From Gemmatimonadota bacterium (GTDB taxonomy: Bacteria > Gemmatimonadota > Gemmatimonadetes > Gemmatimonadales > Gemmatimonadaceae), in the NCBI GenBank assembly GCA_021413975.1, contig JAIOPJ010000022.1, positions 1-45,390 of the forward strand: DNA of 45,390 nucleotides. The letters are read 5' to 3'. The notes under the pieces are model-generated. The model was given only the letters and a program-made list of their open reading frames with translations, was not told where the DNA came from and did not search any database. The position numbers and the translations under genes are program-made. Of the stretch, positions 34,510 to 42,652 are shown piece after piece. Positions within the stretch are counted from its first letter, which is position 1, and each line of letters starts with the position of its first letter.

Positions 34510-36600
34510 ATGGCTCCGAGACCACTCGCCGGCTTCGACTGGCGTCGCATCGCCTACAACGTCCTCGTCTCCCGCGCCCTCGACGAGGTCGAGGAGGCCA
34601 CGAACCGCAACCGCGCCACTGTCCCCAAGGACCATGTGGTGCTCTACCAGTTCTCGGCGCGCGGCCACGACGTCGCGCAGTGCATCCTCGGCGCGCTGAT
34701 CGACGGCAGGCATGACGCCGCCGGCGCCTACTACCGGAGCCGTCCGCTGCTCCTCTCCCTCGGTCTCCCCCTCGACGACGCGCTCGGCTCGCCGCTCGGC
34801 CGGGCCGGCGGCTTCTCCGACGGGCGCGACATCGGCGTCGTCTGCAACCTGCCCAATCGCGACGGGCCGATCGTCCTCCCCATGTCGGGCGACGTGGGCT
34901 CGCAGTACACGCCCACGGCGGGGTGGGCGCAGGCGATCACGTATCACCGCGACACGCTCAAGGACGCCGGTTGGGCCGGTTCGATCGGCGTCGCCCTCGG
35001 CGGCGATGCGTCGGTCGCGACCAACGGCTTCTGGTCCGCGCTCACCATGGCGACCACGCTCAAGCTGCCGATGCTCTTCTACATAGAGGACAACGACCTC
35101 GGGATCTCGGTCAAGGGCGAGATGCAGACGCCGGGCGGCAACATCGCGAAGAACCTCGCCTCGTTCGCGAACCTGTTCGTCCGTGACGGCGATGGCACCG
35201 ACCCTGCCGCATCGGCGACGCTGCTCAAGGAATGCGTCGACCATGTGCGCGGCGGCGGCGGCCCCGCGCTGGTGCACCTGACGCTGCCGCGGCTCTCGAG
35301 CCACTCGGGCCCCGACAACCAGAAGGGCTACCGCACCGACGCCGAGATCGCCGCCGACCAGGCGCGCGACCCGCTGCCGCGGCTGCGCTCGTACCTCGTG
35401 CCCGCGCTGCTGAGCGCGGCCGACTGGAGCGCGCGCGAGGGGGAGGTCGCGCGCGACGTCGAGCACGCGCTCTCGGCCGCTCGGGCGCGCCCCGTGCCCG
35501 ATGCGTCCCGCATCGCCGAGCATGTGCGCGCCGAGGACGGCGATGGCGCGCCCGAGGCGTTCGGCGGTGTCCCGCGCGCGATCCGCCGCGACCTCGGCGG
35601 CACCGAGGTCCCGCGCGAGGACGGCGAGATGCTGCGCTTCGCCGAGGCCGTGCGGCGCACCTTGCGACGCGAGCTCGAGGTGAATCCGCGCGTGGTCGTG
35701 TTCGGCGAGGACGTCGGCAAGAAGGGCGGCGTGCATCTCGTCACCGAAGGTCTGCAGAAGCAGTTCGGCAATGCGCGCGTCTTCGACACCAGTCTGAGCG
35801 AGGAAGGGATCATCGGCCGCGCGTCGGGGTTGGCGATCAGCGGCCTCATGCCCGTCGCCGAGATCCAGTTCCGCAAGTACGCGGACCCCGCCACCGAGCA
35901 GCTCAACAACACCGGCACCATGCGCTGGCGCACGGCGAATCGCTTCGCCGCGCCGATGGTCGTGCGCATGCCCGGCGGCTTCGGTAAGGACGTCGGCGAC
36001 CCCTGGCACTCGCTCAGCGACGAGGTCCGTTTCGCGCACGCGTACGGCTGGCAGGTCGCGATGCCCTCCAACGCCGCCGATGCGGTGGGCCTGCTCCGGG
36101 CCGCGATGCGCTCGCCCGACCCGACGGTCTTCTTCGAGCACCGTTCGCTGCTCATGACCGGCGACGGCAGCGCGCGCTACCCCGGTGACGACTACGTGCT
36201 GCCGTTCGGCAAGGCCCGCGTCGTGCAGCCGGGCGGCTCGCTCACGCTCGTCTCGTGGGGCGCGATGGTGCATCGCTGCGCCGAGGCGGCGGCCCGGTTC
36301 CCGGGCGTCGTGGAGTTGATCGACCTGCGGACGATCGCACCCTGGGACCACAGTGCCGTGCTGGGCTCGGTGATCAAGACGGGCCGGTGCCTGATCGTGC
36401 ACGAGGACAACCTCACCGCGGGCTTCGGCGCCGAGGTCGGCGCGTTCGTCGCGCAGGAGGCGTTCTGGCATCTCGACGCGCCGGTGCAGCGGCTCGCGCC
36501 GAAGGACATCCCGATGCCGTACCACCCGGTGCTGCTCGACGCGGTGCTGCCGGATGCGGACCGGATCGCGATCAGCGTGGAGGAGTTGCTCAGGGCTTGA
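34510..36600 (+). CDS. 2-oxoacid dehydrogenase E1 component, alpha and beta subunits fused
   Basis: Thiamine-diphosphate enzyme that decarboxylates a branched-chain 2-oxoacid or pyruvate. The alpha part (about 1-325) shows VLYQFSARGHDVAQ, YYRSRPLLLSLG, the ThDP motif GDASVATNGFWSAL to IEDNDLGIS and LTLPRLSSHSGPDNQ. The beta part (about 370-696) shows VVFGEDVGKKGGVHLVTEGL, DTSLSEEGIIGRASGLAISG, MPVAEIQFRKYADPA and RTIAPWDHSAV. Most E1 enzymes of this type have separate subunits; here one 696-residue chain carries both. The RSRP/SHSGPDN pattern points to the branched-chain type. No E2 or E3 gene is adjacent. Confidence 0.93.
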   Translation: MAPRPLAGFDWRRIAYNVLVSRALDEVEEATNRNRATVPKDHVVLYQFSARGHDVAQCILGALIDGRHDAAGAYYRSRPLLLSLGLPLDDALGSPLGRAGGFSDGRDIGVVCNLPNRDGPIVLPMSGDVGSQYTPTAGWAQAITYHRDTLKDAGWAGSIGVALGGDASVATNGFWSALTMATTLKLPMLFYIEDNDLGISVKGEMQTPGGNIAKNLASFANLFVRDGDGTDPAASATLLKECVDHVRGGGGPALVHLTLPRLSSHSGPDNQKGYRTDAEIAADQARDPLPRLRSYLVPALLSAADWSAREGEVARDVEHALSAARARPVPDASRIAEHVRAEDGDGAPEAFGGVPRAIRRDLGGTEVPREDGEMLRFAEAVRRTLRRELEVNPRVVVFGEDVGKKGGVHLVTEGLQKQFGNARVFDTSLSEEGIIGRASGLAISGLMPVAEIQFRKYADPATEQLNNTGTMRWRTANRFAAPMVVRMPGGFGKDVGDPWHSLSDEVRFAHAYGWQVAMPSNAADAVGLLRAAMRSPDPTVFFEHRSLLMTGDGSARYPGDDYVLPFGKARVVQPGGSLTLVSWGAMVHRCAEAAARFPGVVELIDLRTIAPWDHSAVLGSVIKTGRCLIVHEDNLTAGFGAEVGAFVAQEAFWHLDAPVQRLAPKDIPMPYHPVLLDAVLPDADRIAISVEELLRA

Positions 36601-36607
36601 CCCCGTT

Positions 36608-36633
36608 CGGACCGGTCGCTAGCGTCCGGTTCG
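36608..36633 (+). terminator. Terminator-like hairpin after the E1 gene
   Basis: An 8-base stem with one G-T pair, CGGACCGG (36608-36615) against CCGGTTCG (36626-36633), lies 7 bases after the E1 stop. There is no T-run. Confidence 0.5.
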
Positions 36634-36693
36634 CCCGACACTCGCACCGTGGTGCTTTGATGGACTCGTCCCTGCGCAACGACAACCCGACCC

Positions 36694-36840
36694 GGCCCTG
36701 CCGGTACGCATCGAGCTTCCGCTCGGTCGTGCCTGTCATGGCGGGTGCTGTCGAAGCAGGGCCTCTCGGGTAGCAGCGACCGCTCGTGTCGCTCCCCGCG
36801 GATCAGCGCCCTCCCTGCTTCGAAGTCGCAGGAAGGGCGC
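36694..36840 (+). ncRNA. Candidate structured leader RNA of the MATE gene
   Basis: Four helices can be drawn. P1 GGCCCTGC (36694-36701) with GCAGGGCC (36756-36763) is perfect and encloses two hairpins, CGAGC-TTCC-GCTCG (36712-36725) and GCCTG with CGGGT (36731-36746), giving a three-way junction. Then comes AGCGAC with GTCGCT (36775-36793) and a terminator-like stem GCGCCCTCCCTGC (36806-36818) with GCAGGAAGGGCGC (36828-36840, one mismatch), 30 bases before the MATE start. I recognise no known riboswitch class, and I rejected guanidine-I, FMN, TPP and fluoride by motif. Confidence 0.5.
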
Positions 36841-36870
36841 TCTCAATTCCGATCCCTCAGAGGCTCCCAT

Positions 36871-38277
36871 ATGCATAGCACGAACGACGCACCGCATGAC
36901 GTCTGGCGCGACCTCCGCGATGCCCTGCGCGGCACCCATCACGACTACACGAGCGGCGCGCTCGGCCGCGCGATCTTCCTGCTCGCCGTGCCCATGGTCG
37001 TCGAGATGGCCATGGAGAGCCTCTTCGCCGTGGTCGACGTCTTCTTCGTCGGCCGGCTCGGCGCGGCCGCGGTCGCGACCGTGGGCCTGACCGAGTCGTT
37101 GATGATCGTGATCTACACCCTCGCCTTCGGCCTGAGCATCGGCGCGACGGCGACGGTGTCGCGGCGCATCGGCGAGAAGGACGGCGATGGCGCCGGTCGC
37201 GCGGCGGTGCAGGTCCTGACGCTCGGCCTGCTGATCTCGGGCGTGCTCGGGCTCATGGGCGCGATCCTCGCGCCGCAATTGCTCGGGCTCATGGGGGCGG
37301 ACGCCGAGGTGATCGCCACCGGCACCGGCTACGCGCGCTGGATGCTCGGCGGCAGCTCGACCGCCTTCCTGCTCTTCGTGGTGAACGCCGTCTTCCGGGG
37401 TGCCGGCGATCCCGCGGTGGCGATGAGGATCCTGATCGTCGGGAACTCGATCAACATGGTGATGGATCCGGTGCTGATCTTCGGGCTCGGACCCTTCCCG
37501 GAGCTCGGCGTGACCGGCGCCGCGATCGCGACGACGTTCGGGCGCGGTGTGGGCCTGCTGATGGCGCTCTGGATGCTCGCGCGCGGCACCGGCCACCTCG
37601 CGGTGAAGCGTGCGCACCTGAGCGTCGAACCGACGACCATGTGGAAGATCGCGCGGTTGAGCGGGATGGGGACGTTCCAGGTCGCGATCGGTTCGATGAG
37701 CTGGATGGGACTCGTGCGCGTGGTCTCGAGCTACGGCGCCACAGCGATGGCCGGGTACACGATCGCGATCCGGCTCGTGATCTTCGCGCTGATGCCGGCG
37801 TTCGGACTCGGCGGGGCTGCGGCGACGATGGTCGGCCAGTCACTCGGGGCCGGCAAACCCGAGCGCGCCGAGCAGGCGGTCTGGACGGCGGCGAAGTACG
37901 ACGTGGTCTTCCTCAGCACGATCGGGCTGATCTTCCTGGCGTTCACGCCGCAGATCGTGGGGCTGTTCACGCACGACGCGGCGGTGGCGGCGGTCGCGGT
38001 CTACGGGCTTCGGGTGATCTCGCTCGGATTCCCGCTCTTCGCCGCAGGGATGGTGCTCGAGCAGTCGTTCAATGGTGCCGGCGATACATGGACGCCGACC
38101 TGGCTCAACCTGTTCGCGTTCTGGATCATCCAGATCCCGCTCGCGTGGTTCCTCGCGGGACCGATCGGGCTGCACGAGCGCGGGGTGTTCATCTCGGTGA
38201 CGGTGGCGTACTCGGTGCTGGCCGCGGCGAGCGCGGTCCTGTTCCGTCGCGGGAAGTGGAAGTCGAAGTACGTCTGA
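36871..38277 (+). CDS. MATE family multidrug efflux transporter
   Basis: 468 residues with twelve predicted membrane helices, the standard MATE length. AIFLLAVPMVVEMAMESLFA and DVFFVGRLGAAAVATVGLTE at the N-terminus, and GVTGAAIATTFGRGVG and VSSYGATAMAGYTIAIR in the middle, are the family motifs. It exports cationic drugs or metabolites using Na+ or H+; the substrate is unknown. ATG 36871 was chosen because AGAGG lies before it and the first helix follows after about 32 residues. The long structured leader suggests regulation of its expression. A strong terminator follows. Confidence 0.93.
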   Translation: MHSTNDAPHDVWRDLRDALRGTHHDYTSGALGRAIFLLAVPMVVEMAMESLFAVVDVFFVGRLGAAAVATVGLTESLMIVIYTLAFGLSIGATATVSRRIGEKDGDGAGRAAVQVLTLGLLISGVLGLMGAILAPQLLGLMGADAEVIATGTGYARWMLGGSSTAFLLFVVNAVFRGAGDPAVAMRILIVGNSINMVMDPVLIFGLGPFPELGVTGAAIATTFGRGVGLLMALWMLARGTGHLAVKRAHLSVEPTTMWKIARLSGMGTFQVAIGSMSWMGLVRVVSSYGATAMAGYTIAIRLVIFALMPAFGLGGAAATMVGQSLGAGKPERAEQAVWTAAKYDVVFLSTIGLIFLAFTPQIVGLFTHDAAVAAVAVYGLRVISLGFPLFAAGMVLEQSFNGAGDTWTPTWLNLFAFWIIQIPLAWFLAGPIGLHERGVFISVTVAYSVLAAASAVLFRRGKWKSKYV

Positions 38278-38286
38278 ACTGCAGAG

Positions 38287-38307
38287 GGGAGATGGGAGAT
38301 GGGAGGG
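38287..38307 (+). repeat. Heptad repeat before a terminator
   Basis: GGGAGAT (38287-38293), GGGAGAT (38294-38300) and GGGAGGG (38301-38307) form a 7-base-period purine repeat directly before the MATE terminator hairpin, the same arrangement as at 24484-24525. Confidence 0.75.
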
Positions 38308-38330
38308 GGCCGCCCGTTCGGGCGGCCCTT
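38307..38330 (+). terminator. Rho-independent-type terminator of the MATE gene
   Basis: Perfect 9-base stem GGGCCGCCC (38307-38315) and GGGCGGCCC (38320-38328) with loop GTTC, followed by TT. It is 30 bases after the MATE stop. Confidence 0.75.
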
Positions 38331-38414
38331 CCCGCATTCGGCGTTGCGGCGGCGAGCGACCGGCGTGAGGTTACGCGGGAGCCGCACGGCGTCTTCTCGG
38401 TCCTCGAGGTCGAA

Positions 38415-39815
38415 TTGAGCTTCATCCTGTTCGCGATCCTCTACGGAGTCGGCCTCTACACGGTCACGGCCAGCGACATGGGGGCGGTGCTCTTTCCCGT
38501 GCTCACGCTCGGCTTCCTCGTCGGGGGACCCGTCGCCATCGGGTTCCTGGCCGCGCGCGGCCTCAGGAGCAGTCGACCGCTCGTCGCGATGTTCGTGCCC
38601 TGGATCCCGGTCGTGATCATCGTCGCGTTCCTGCTCGCCACGGGCATGGAGGGGATGATCTGCGTCGCGATGGCGGCCCCGCTCCTGCTCGCGGGAGCGC
38701 TCGCCGGTGGATTGCTGGCGCATCTCCGGCGGGCCCGTGCGTCGCGTACGGACCTCGGCGCCGTGCTCCTGCTCCCGCTCGCGTTGATGCCGATCGAACG
38801 CCGCTTCGTGCCCACGGATCGGCTGACGACCACCGAGAGCACGATCGAGATCGCCTCGACGCCCACCCGCGTCTGGGACGAGATCGCGTCGGTCGACACG
38901 ATCCGTGCTGAGGAACGCGGTCGCGCGCTCTACACGGCGATGGGGTTCCCTGCCCCGCTCGCGGCCACGCTCGACCTCGCGCAGGAGGGTGGCGCGCGAC
39001 GCGCGAGCTTCGAGCATGGCGTGCTCTTCCTCGAGACCATCACCGACTGGGAGCCGGAACGTCATCTCGCGTTCGCGATCGACCCGGTGATCGACGAGTC
39101 GGCGCCGGCGCTCGATCCGCATGTGCGGATCGGCGGCGAGCAGTTCGACGTGCTCGAGGGCTCGTACACCATCGAGCCGATCGACTCGCTGCGGGTGCGC
39201 CTGATCCTTCGCAGCCGGCATCGGGTGCGGACGCGCTTCAACGCCTACGCGGGATGGTGGGCCGACCGGATCATGTCGAGCGTGCAGGGGGAGATCCTGC
39301 GCGTGATCAGGGCGCGGGCCGAGCGCACCGACCGCGAGCCGAAGGCGATGATCCGCGCCGCGACCGCAGCCCGTCTCGCGCGCGAGGGCACCGACGACCG
39401 CAGCGCGAACTCGCTCGAGGTGGGTTTCTCCGTGGTCGGGGTGCTCGACGGCCGCACCGACGTCTACGCCGACAGCGTCGTGGTGCTGGTGCGCGACGGC
39501 GCGCTCCGTGCCCAGCGACTGGAGAGCGAGCAGACGCTCGACTCGGTCACCGCCTCGCTCGCGCTCACCTCGGGCACGGGTTGGACCACCGGGAAGGAGA
39601 GCAACGCCCTGGTGCTCGAACTCGCGAACACCGAGGGGCAGCGGATCGCGCTCGGACCGATGCGGCGGTTCACGATCCCGCGCGCGCCGGGCGAGGCGCT
39701 CGACGGGCGGTGGGTGGTCTTCACCTTCCATCTCACGGTCCCCAAGACTTCCGAGAATCCGTATGGGACGGCGTGGACCTACGTCCACGCGAAGACGCCG
39801 CTCAGAGCGCCTTGA
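38415..39815 (+). CDS. Membrane protein with SRPBCC-like domain
   Basis: 466 residues; the start is uncertain. TTG 38415 is preceded by GAGG at a good distance, and the open frame has no ATG or GTG nearby that keeps the first membrane helix. Residues 1-125 carry about four membrane helices (FILFAILYGVGLYTVTASDM; PLVAMFVPWIPVVIIVAFLL). Residues about 135-300 look like an SRPBCC/polyketide-cyclase domain (TTTESTIEIASTPTRVWDEI, then GSYTIEPIDSLRVRLILRSR and AYAGWWADRIMSSVQGEILR). The last 150 residues form a further beta-rich domain not recognised. The combination might bind a hydrophobic ligand at the membrane; function unknown. Confidence 0.7.
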   Translation: MSFILFAILYGVGLYTVTASDMGAVLFPVLTLGFLVGGPVAIGFLAARGLRSSRPLVAMFVPWIPVVIIVAFLLATGMEGMICVAMAAPLLLAGALAGGLLAHLRRARASRTDLGAVLLLPLALMPIERRFVPTDRLTTTESTIEIASTPTRVWDEIASVDTIRAEERGRALYTAMGFPAPLAATLDLAQEGGARRASFEHGVLFLETITDWEPERHLAFAIDPVIDESAPALDPHVRIGGEQFDVLEGSYTIEPIDSLRVRLILRSRHRVRTRFNAYAGWWADRIMSSVQGEILRVIRARAERTDREPKAMIRAATAARLAREGTDDRSANSLEVGFSVVGVLDGRTDVYADSVVVLVRDGALRAQRLESEQTLDSVTASLALTSGTGWTTGKESNALVLELANTEGQRIALGPMRRFTIPRAPGEALDGRWVVFTFHLTVPKTSENPYGTAWTYVHAKTPLRAP

Positions 39816-39825
39816 ACTCGTCGAA

Positions 39826-39841
39826 CGGCTGCTTGCAGCCG
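39826..39841. terminator. Hairpin between convergent genes
   Basis: CGGCTGC (39826-39832), TT, GCAGCCG (39835-39841): a perfect 7-base palindrome 10 bases after the membrane-SRPBCC gene and facing the convergent AHSA1 gene. The remaining bases up to 39972 show nothing I can name. Confidence 0.5.
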
Positions 39842-39972
39842 GTCGGTGCTTGACGCTGCCGTCCGGCGTGTTCGCGTCGCGCGTGTCGCCGTCGCCGGGG
39901 AGGCAGCGCGGGGTGGGTATGCCGAGCGCAGGGATCCGCTTCCAGGAACGATGCGCATGTTCTTGCGGCGGC

Positions 39973-40950
39973 TCACGCGGCCTTCAGCACCTCGCGCTCG
40001 AGCCGCGCATAGCTGGTCTCCATCCCGGTGGTCATCCCCGTGCCGAGGATCAGGTCGCGCAGCTCCTTGCTCGGGTACGTGATGACGAGCGAGAGGAGCG
40101 TTCCGCCGGGCAGCGCGGTGAGGGTGAGCTCGTTGTGCGTCGCCGGACCCTCCATCCCGATCATCCGCTCGGTGGTCACCGCGCGGAAGGGCGCCGCGGA
40201 CTCGAGCAACTCGCCAGTGAAGCCGAAGCGCCGCGACCCGTCCGCCATCTCCCACTCGTAGCGGTAGGTCCCGCCGACCCTGGTCGCGACCTCGCACACC
40301 GGCATCGTCCAGCCGTCGGGGCCGAGCAACCAGCGCTTCATCAGGGAGGCGTCATGATGCGCGCGCCACACCTGGTCCACCGTGCCGCGGATCACGCGGC
40401 TCACGCGCACCTGCGTGTCGTTCAGCAGCTGCGCGTTGGTCCCCGCCTCGACGGCGAAGCTCTTCAGGTCGGCGAGCACCGCATCGATCTGCCCCATCGC
40501 GGACCGGATGCCCTGCTCCATCCCCATCTTGAGGACCGTTTCCATCGCCCCGAGGCTCGCGTACTTCGCGACGCCGTGGAAGCGCGTGCCGTTCGCGGAG
40601 CGCTCGAAGCGGAAGACCATCCGTGCCGTCGGGAGGGAATCATTGCGCGAGCCGTCGGGGTTGGAGAAGCCGTCCTCGACCTCGAACGACTTGAGCGGAT
40701 CGACCGCGAGGAAGCGGAACCAGCCGTGGTGCCGCGAGCCGTCGGGTCCGGTCATGTAGTAGTGCGACTCCCCGCCGACCGCGACGTCGTGCCGCGTGAA
40801 GGTCGCGGGCCAGCCCTCGGGCCCCCAGAAGCGCTCGAACTGGCGCGGGTCCACATACGCCTCCCAGAGCCGCTCCACCGGCACGGCGTACTCGGCTTCG
40901 ATGAACAGCTGGAGGGTCTTCGGGTCGGGCGTGATCGACGTGAGCGGCAT
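39973..40950 (-). CDS. Tandem AHSA1/SRPBCC domain protein
   Basis: 325 residues made of two successive AHSA1-type domains: residues about 10-165 (EAEYAVPVERLWEAYVDPRQ, FERFWGPEGWPATFTRHDVA, VGGESHYYMTGPDG) and about 178-325 (VSRVIRGTVDQVWRAHHDAS, LMKRWLLGPDGWTMPVCEVA, VGGTYRYEWEMADG). Each is usually a separate 150-residue protein, so this is a natural fusion. It is 4 bases downstream of an ArsR regulator gene, a classic pairing in which the regulator controls the SRPBCC gene. The ligand is unknown. Confidence 0.9.
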   Translation of the reverse strand: MPLTSITPDPKTLQLFIEAEYAVPVERLWEAYVDPRQFERFWGPEGWPATFTRHDVAVGGESHYYMTGPDGSRHHGWFRFLAVDPLKSFEVEDGFSNPDGSRNDSLPTARMVFRFERSANGTRFHGVAKYASLGAMETVLKMGMEQGIRSAMGQIDAVLADLKSFAVEAGTNAQLLNDTQVRVSRVIRGTVDQVWRAHHDASLMKRWLLGPDGWTMPVCEVATRVGGTYRYEWEMADGSRRFGFTGELLESAAPFRAVTTERMIGMEGPATHNELTLTALPGGTLLSLVITYPSKELRDLILGTGMTTGMETSYARLEREVLKAA

Positions 40951-40954
40951 CGGG

Positions 40955-41308
40955 CTACTCCTTCGGGGGACGGGGTTCGGCGAGGAGGGCGTCGAGCTGG
41001 CGGAAGCGCGAGGCCCAGAGGTGTTCGAGCTGCTGGAGGAGCTGGCGCGCGCGGGCGAGCCGTTCCGGGTTGCCGCGGACGAGCTTCTCGCGGCCCCGCG
41101 GGTGCTTGGTCACGAGTCCAGCCTCCTCGAGCACGGCGACATGCTTCTGCACGGCGGCGAAGGACATGTCGTAGCGGGATGCGATGCCGGAGACCGACGT
41201 CGTCTCGCCGCCGAGGAGGCGCGTGATGATGTCGCGCCGCGTGGTGTCGGCGAGGGCGTGGAAGAGGCGGTCGAGATCCGCTGCGGAGAGGTCAGTACGT
41301 ACAACCAT
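40955..41308 (-). CDS. ArsR-family transcriptional regulator
   Basis: 117 residues with one winged helix: LADTTRRDIITRLLGGETTS, then VSGIASRYDMSFAAVQKHVA and VLEEAGLVTKHPRGREKLV. No metal-binding cysteines (the ELCVCDL-type motif is missing), so it senses something other than arsenite or similar metals. It is followed by the tandem AHSA1 gene, a common two-gene unit. Its ATG lies inside a perfect palindrome, suggesting autorepression. Confidence 0.93.
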   Translation of the reverse strand: MVVRTDLSAADLDRLFHALADTTRRDIITRLLGGETTSVSGIASRYDMSFAAVQKHVAVLEEAGLVTKHPRGREKLVRGNPERLARARQLLQQLEHLWASRFRQLDALLAEPRPPKE

Positions 41309-41315
41309 GTGGTTG
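41302..41315. promoter_or_regulatory. Palindromic operator over the arsR start codon
   Basis: CAACCA-TG-TGGTTG, a perfect 14-base palindrome covering the ATG of the ArsR gene. The CAACC/GGTTG form is typical of ArsR regulators paired with AHSA1 genes. Confidence 0.7.
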
Positions 41316-41373
41316 CAGGTTAAGAAGTGATGGAGATTCGCGCAAGGGGGGGGTGAATCGGGTCGAAGGAGGG

Positions 41374-41398
41374 CGCTGCCGGAGGTCGCGCGGCAGCG
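41374..41398 (-). terminator. Hairpin downstream of the ABC ATPase gene
   Basis: CGCTGCCG (41374-41381) and CGGCAGCG (41391-41398), perfect arms around a 9-base loop, 23 bases after the stop of the ABC gene. It is not attC-like. Confidence 0.6.
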
Positions 41399-41420
41399 AT
41401 GTCACCGTCGGAACGTCACC

Positions 41421-42128
41421 TCACGCGCGCATGTGCATGCCGTACTCACGCAGGAACGCTTCATGGGTGAGCGCCTGGGCCGGCGTGCCCAGCTCATACG
41501 TCGTTCCCGACGTGCACCACGTGATGTGATCGGCGAGCGCGAGGAGTGACTGCACCTCGTGACCGGTGACCACTACCGCGCATCCCGCCGCCGCCATGCC
41601 TCGGAAGATGTCACTCAGTATGTCGTGGTCGATCGGTGCGATGCCTCGAAACGGCTCGTCCGCAAGCAAGCAGCGCGGCTGCCGTGCGAGGGCGAGGGCG
41701 AGTTCCGCCCTCCGGAGTTCGCCACCCGACAACTCCTGCGGCCGCCGGGCGAGATGGTCCTCGACGCGGGCCAAGCGCGCCGCCTCGCGCGCTGATCGCG
41801 CCCCGAAGCGCTGTTCGAAGAACCGCAGCTGCTCACCGAGAGTGAACGCAGGAGACAGCAGTTCATGATCCGGCAGATAGAAGACACCCGCCATAGCCAG
41901 CTGCGGAAGTGACGGGCGCAGCAGTGCCCGTCCATCCATGTGCACGGTGCCTGAGTCTGCCGCAATGACGCCGGCGGCGATCTTGAGCAGTGTGGACTTG
42001 CCGATGCCGTTGCGGCCGAACAGGACGCGTACTTGTCCCGAGTGCGCTCGCAAGGACCCGGCACTGAGAACGCGGCGCGCGCCGAAGGACTTGCTCACGC
42101 AGTCCGCGACGAGGACTGCCGAAGTCAC
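41421..42128 (-). CDS. ABC transporter ATP-binding protein
   Basis: 235 residues with all nucleotide-binding motifs: Walker A FGRNGIGKSTLL, Q-loop region YLPDHELLSPAFTLGEQL, signature ELSGGELRRAELALALA, Walker B CLLADEPFRGI (the catalytic Glu is present) and the His switch VVTGHEVQ. The sequence resembles the LivF/LptB group. The start GTG 42128 overlaps the small membrane protein gene by GTGA, so the two probably form one transporter or signalling unit. No full-length permease is present. It lies just beyond the left end of the cassette-like array. Confidence 0.9.
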   Translation of the reverse strand: MTSAVLVADCVSKSFGARRVLSAGSLRAHSGQVRVLFGRNGIGKSTLLKIAAGVIAADSGTVHMDGRALLRPSLPQLAMAGVFYLPDHELLSPAFTLGEQLRFFEQRFGARSAREAARLARVEDHLARRPQELSGGELRRAELALALARQPRCLLADEPFRGIAPIDHDILSDIFRGMAAAGCAVVVTGHEVQSLLALADHITWCTSGTTYELGTPAQALTHEAFLREYGMHMRA

Positions 42129-42445
42129 GAACGCAGCATGAAGAGAAGCAGCTCGCCGCTGATCGCTACGGCGCCGAAGACTCCCCAGATGGCCATCAGC
42201 GGAAACCCGAGGTTGGCCCAGAGCATCGACTCACCTCTTCGCCGCAAGTCGATGGCACCCAACACCGTGACCAACAACACGATGCCGACCGGACTATCGG
42301 GCGACGCGACGCCGAGGCGCGTACCGGCAGCGCTGATCCCGCCGAGCAGGAGGCGAAGCAACGCGTAGAGCACGAAGGCGCGGATCACGAGAGGCTCTAG
42401 CGGTCCGAATCCCTGCAAGGCGGGGCGCATCCCGGATTCTACCAT
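42125..42445 (-). CDS. Small membrane protein
   Basis: 106 residues with three hydrophobic segments (PLVIRAFVLYALLRLLLGG; VGIVLLVTVLGAIDL; LMAIWGVFGAVAISGELLLF). No family is recognised. It is too small to be a normal ABC permease, yet it is translationally coupled to the ABC ATPase. ATG 42445 or the internal ATG at 42430 could be the start. The gene begins 58 bases after the attC-like element at 42503-42634. Confidence 0.65.
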   Translation of the reverse strand: MVESGMRPALQGFGPLEPLVIRAFVLYALLRLLLGGISAAGTRLGVASPDSPVGIVLLVTVLGAIDLRRRGESMLWANLGFPLMAIWGVFGAVAISGELLLFMLRS

Positions 42446-42502
42446 CGAGTGAGTGTGAAGTTCATGCGCCCCATCCGTCCCCGTCTCGATCCGGTGGTGC
42501 GG

Positions 42503-42634
42503 GCATGACGTTCGGTTGTGCTGTGGCCGCTTTCAAAAGAAGCAGCTGGGCGGCCGTGCGATGCCGAACGGTACAAAAGAGCACCCGCCCTCCTGCTTCA
42601 CTGGACGGCCGTCGGTCACCACCTGCCGTCAGCT
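42503..42634 (-). other. attC-like recombination site A
   Basis: A 132-base imperfect palindrome. Outer ends are GCATGAC (left) and GTCAGCT (right). Next come arms GGCCG/CGGCC, then GAAGCAG (42539-42545) with CTGCTTC (42593-42599) and GGGCGG (42548-42553) with CCGCCC (42585-42590). On the minus strand its 3' end reads CAGCACAACCGAACGTCATG, closely matching the ends at 43824 and 44609. It begins 18 bases after the stop of the propeller gene. Long nested arms with shared ends are the layout of integron attC sites. Confidence 0.65.
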
Positions 42635-42652
42635 GGCCGCGCGCCGGACGCT

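Noticed and set aside
34423..36525. A 700-residue minus-strand frame opposite the fused E1 gene
   Set aside because: Antisense shadow; E1 on the plus strand has complete thiamine-diphosphate motifs.
41309..41420. A further attC site after the ABC ATPase gene
   Set aside because: Only a simple 8-base hairpin is present, with none of the end motifs shared by the sites at 42503-44999.
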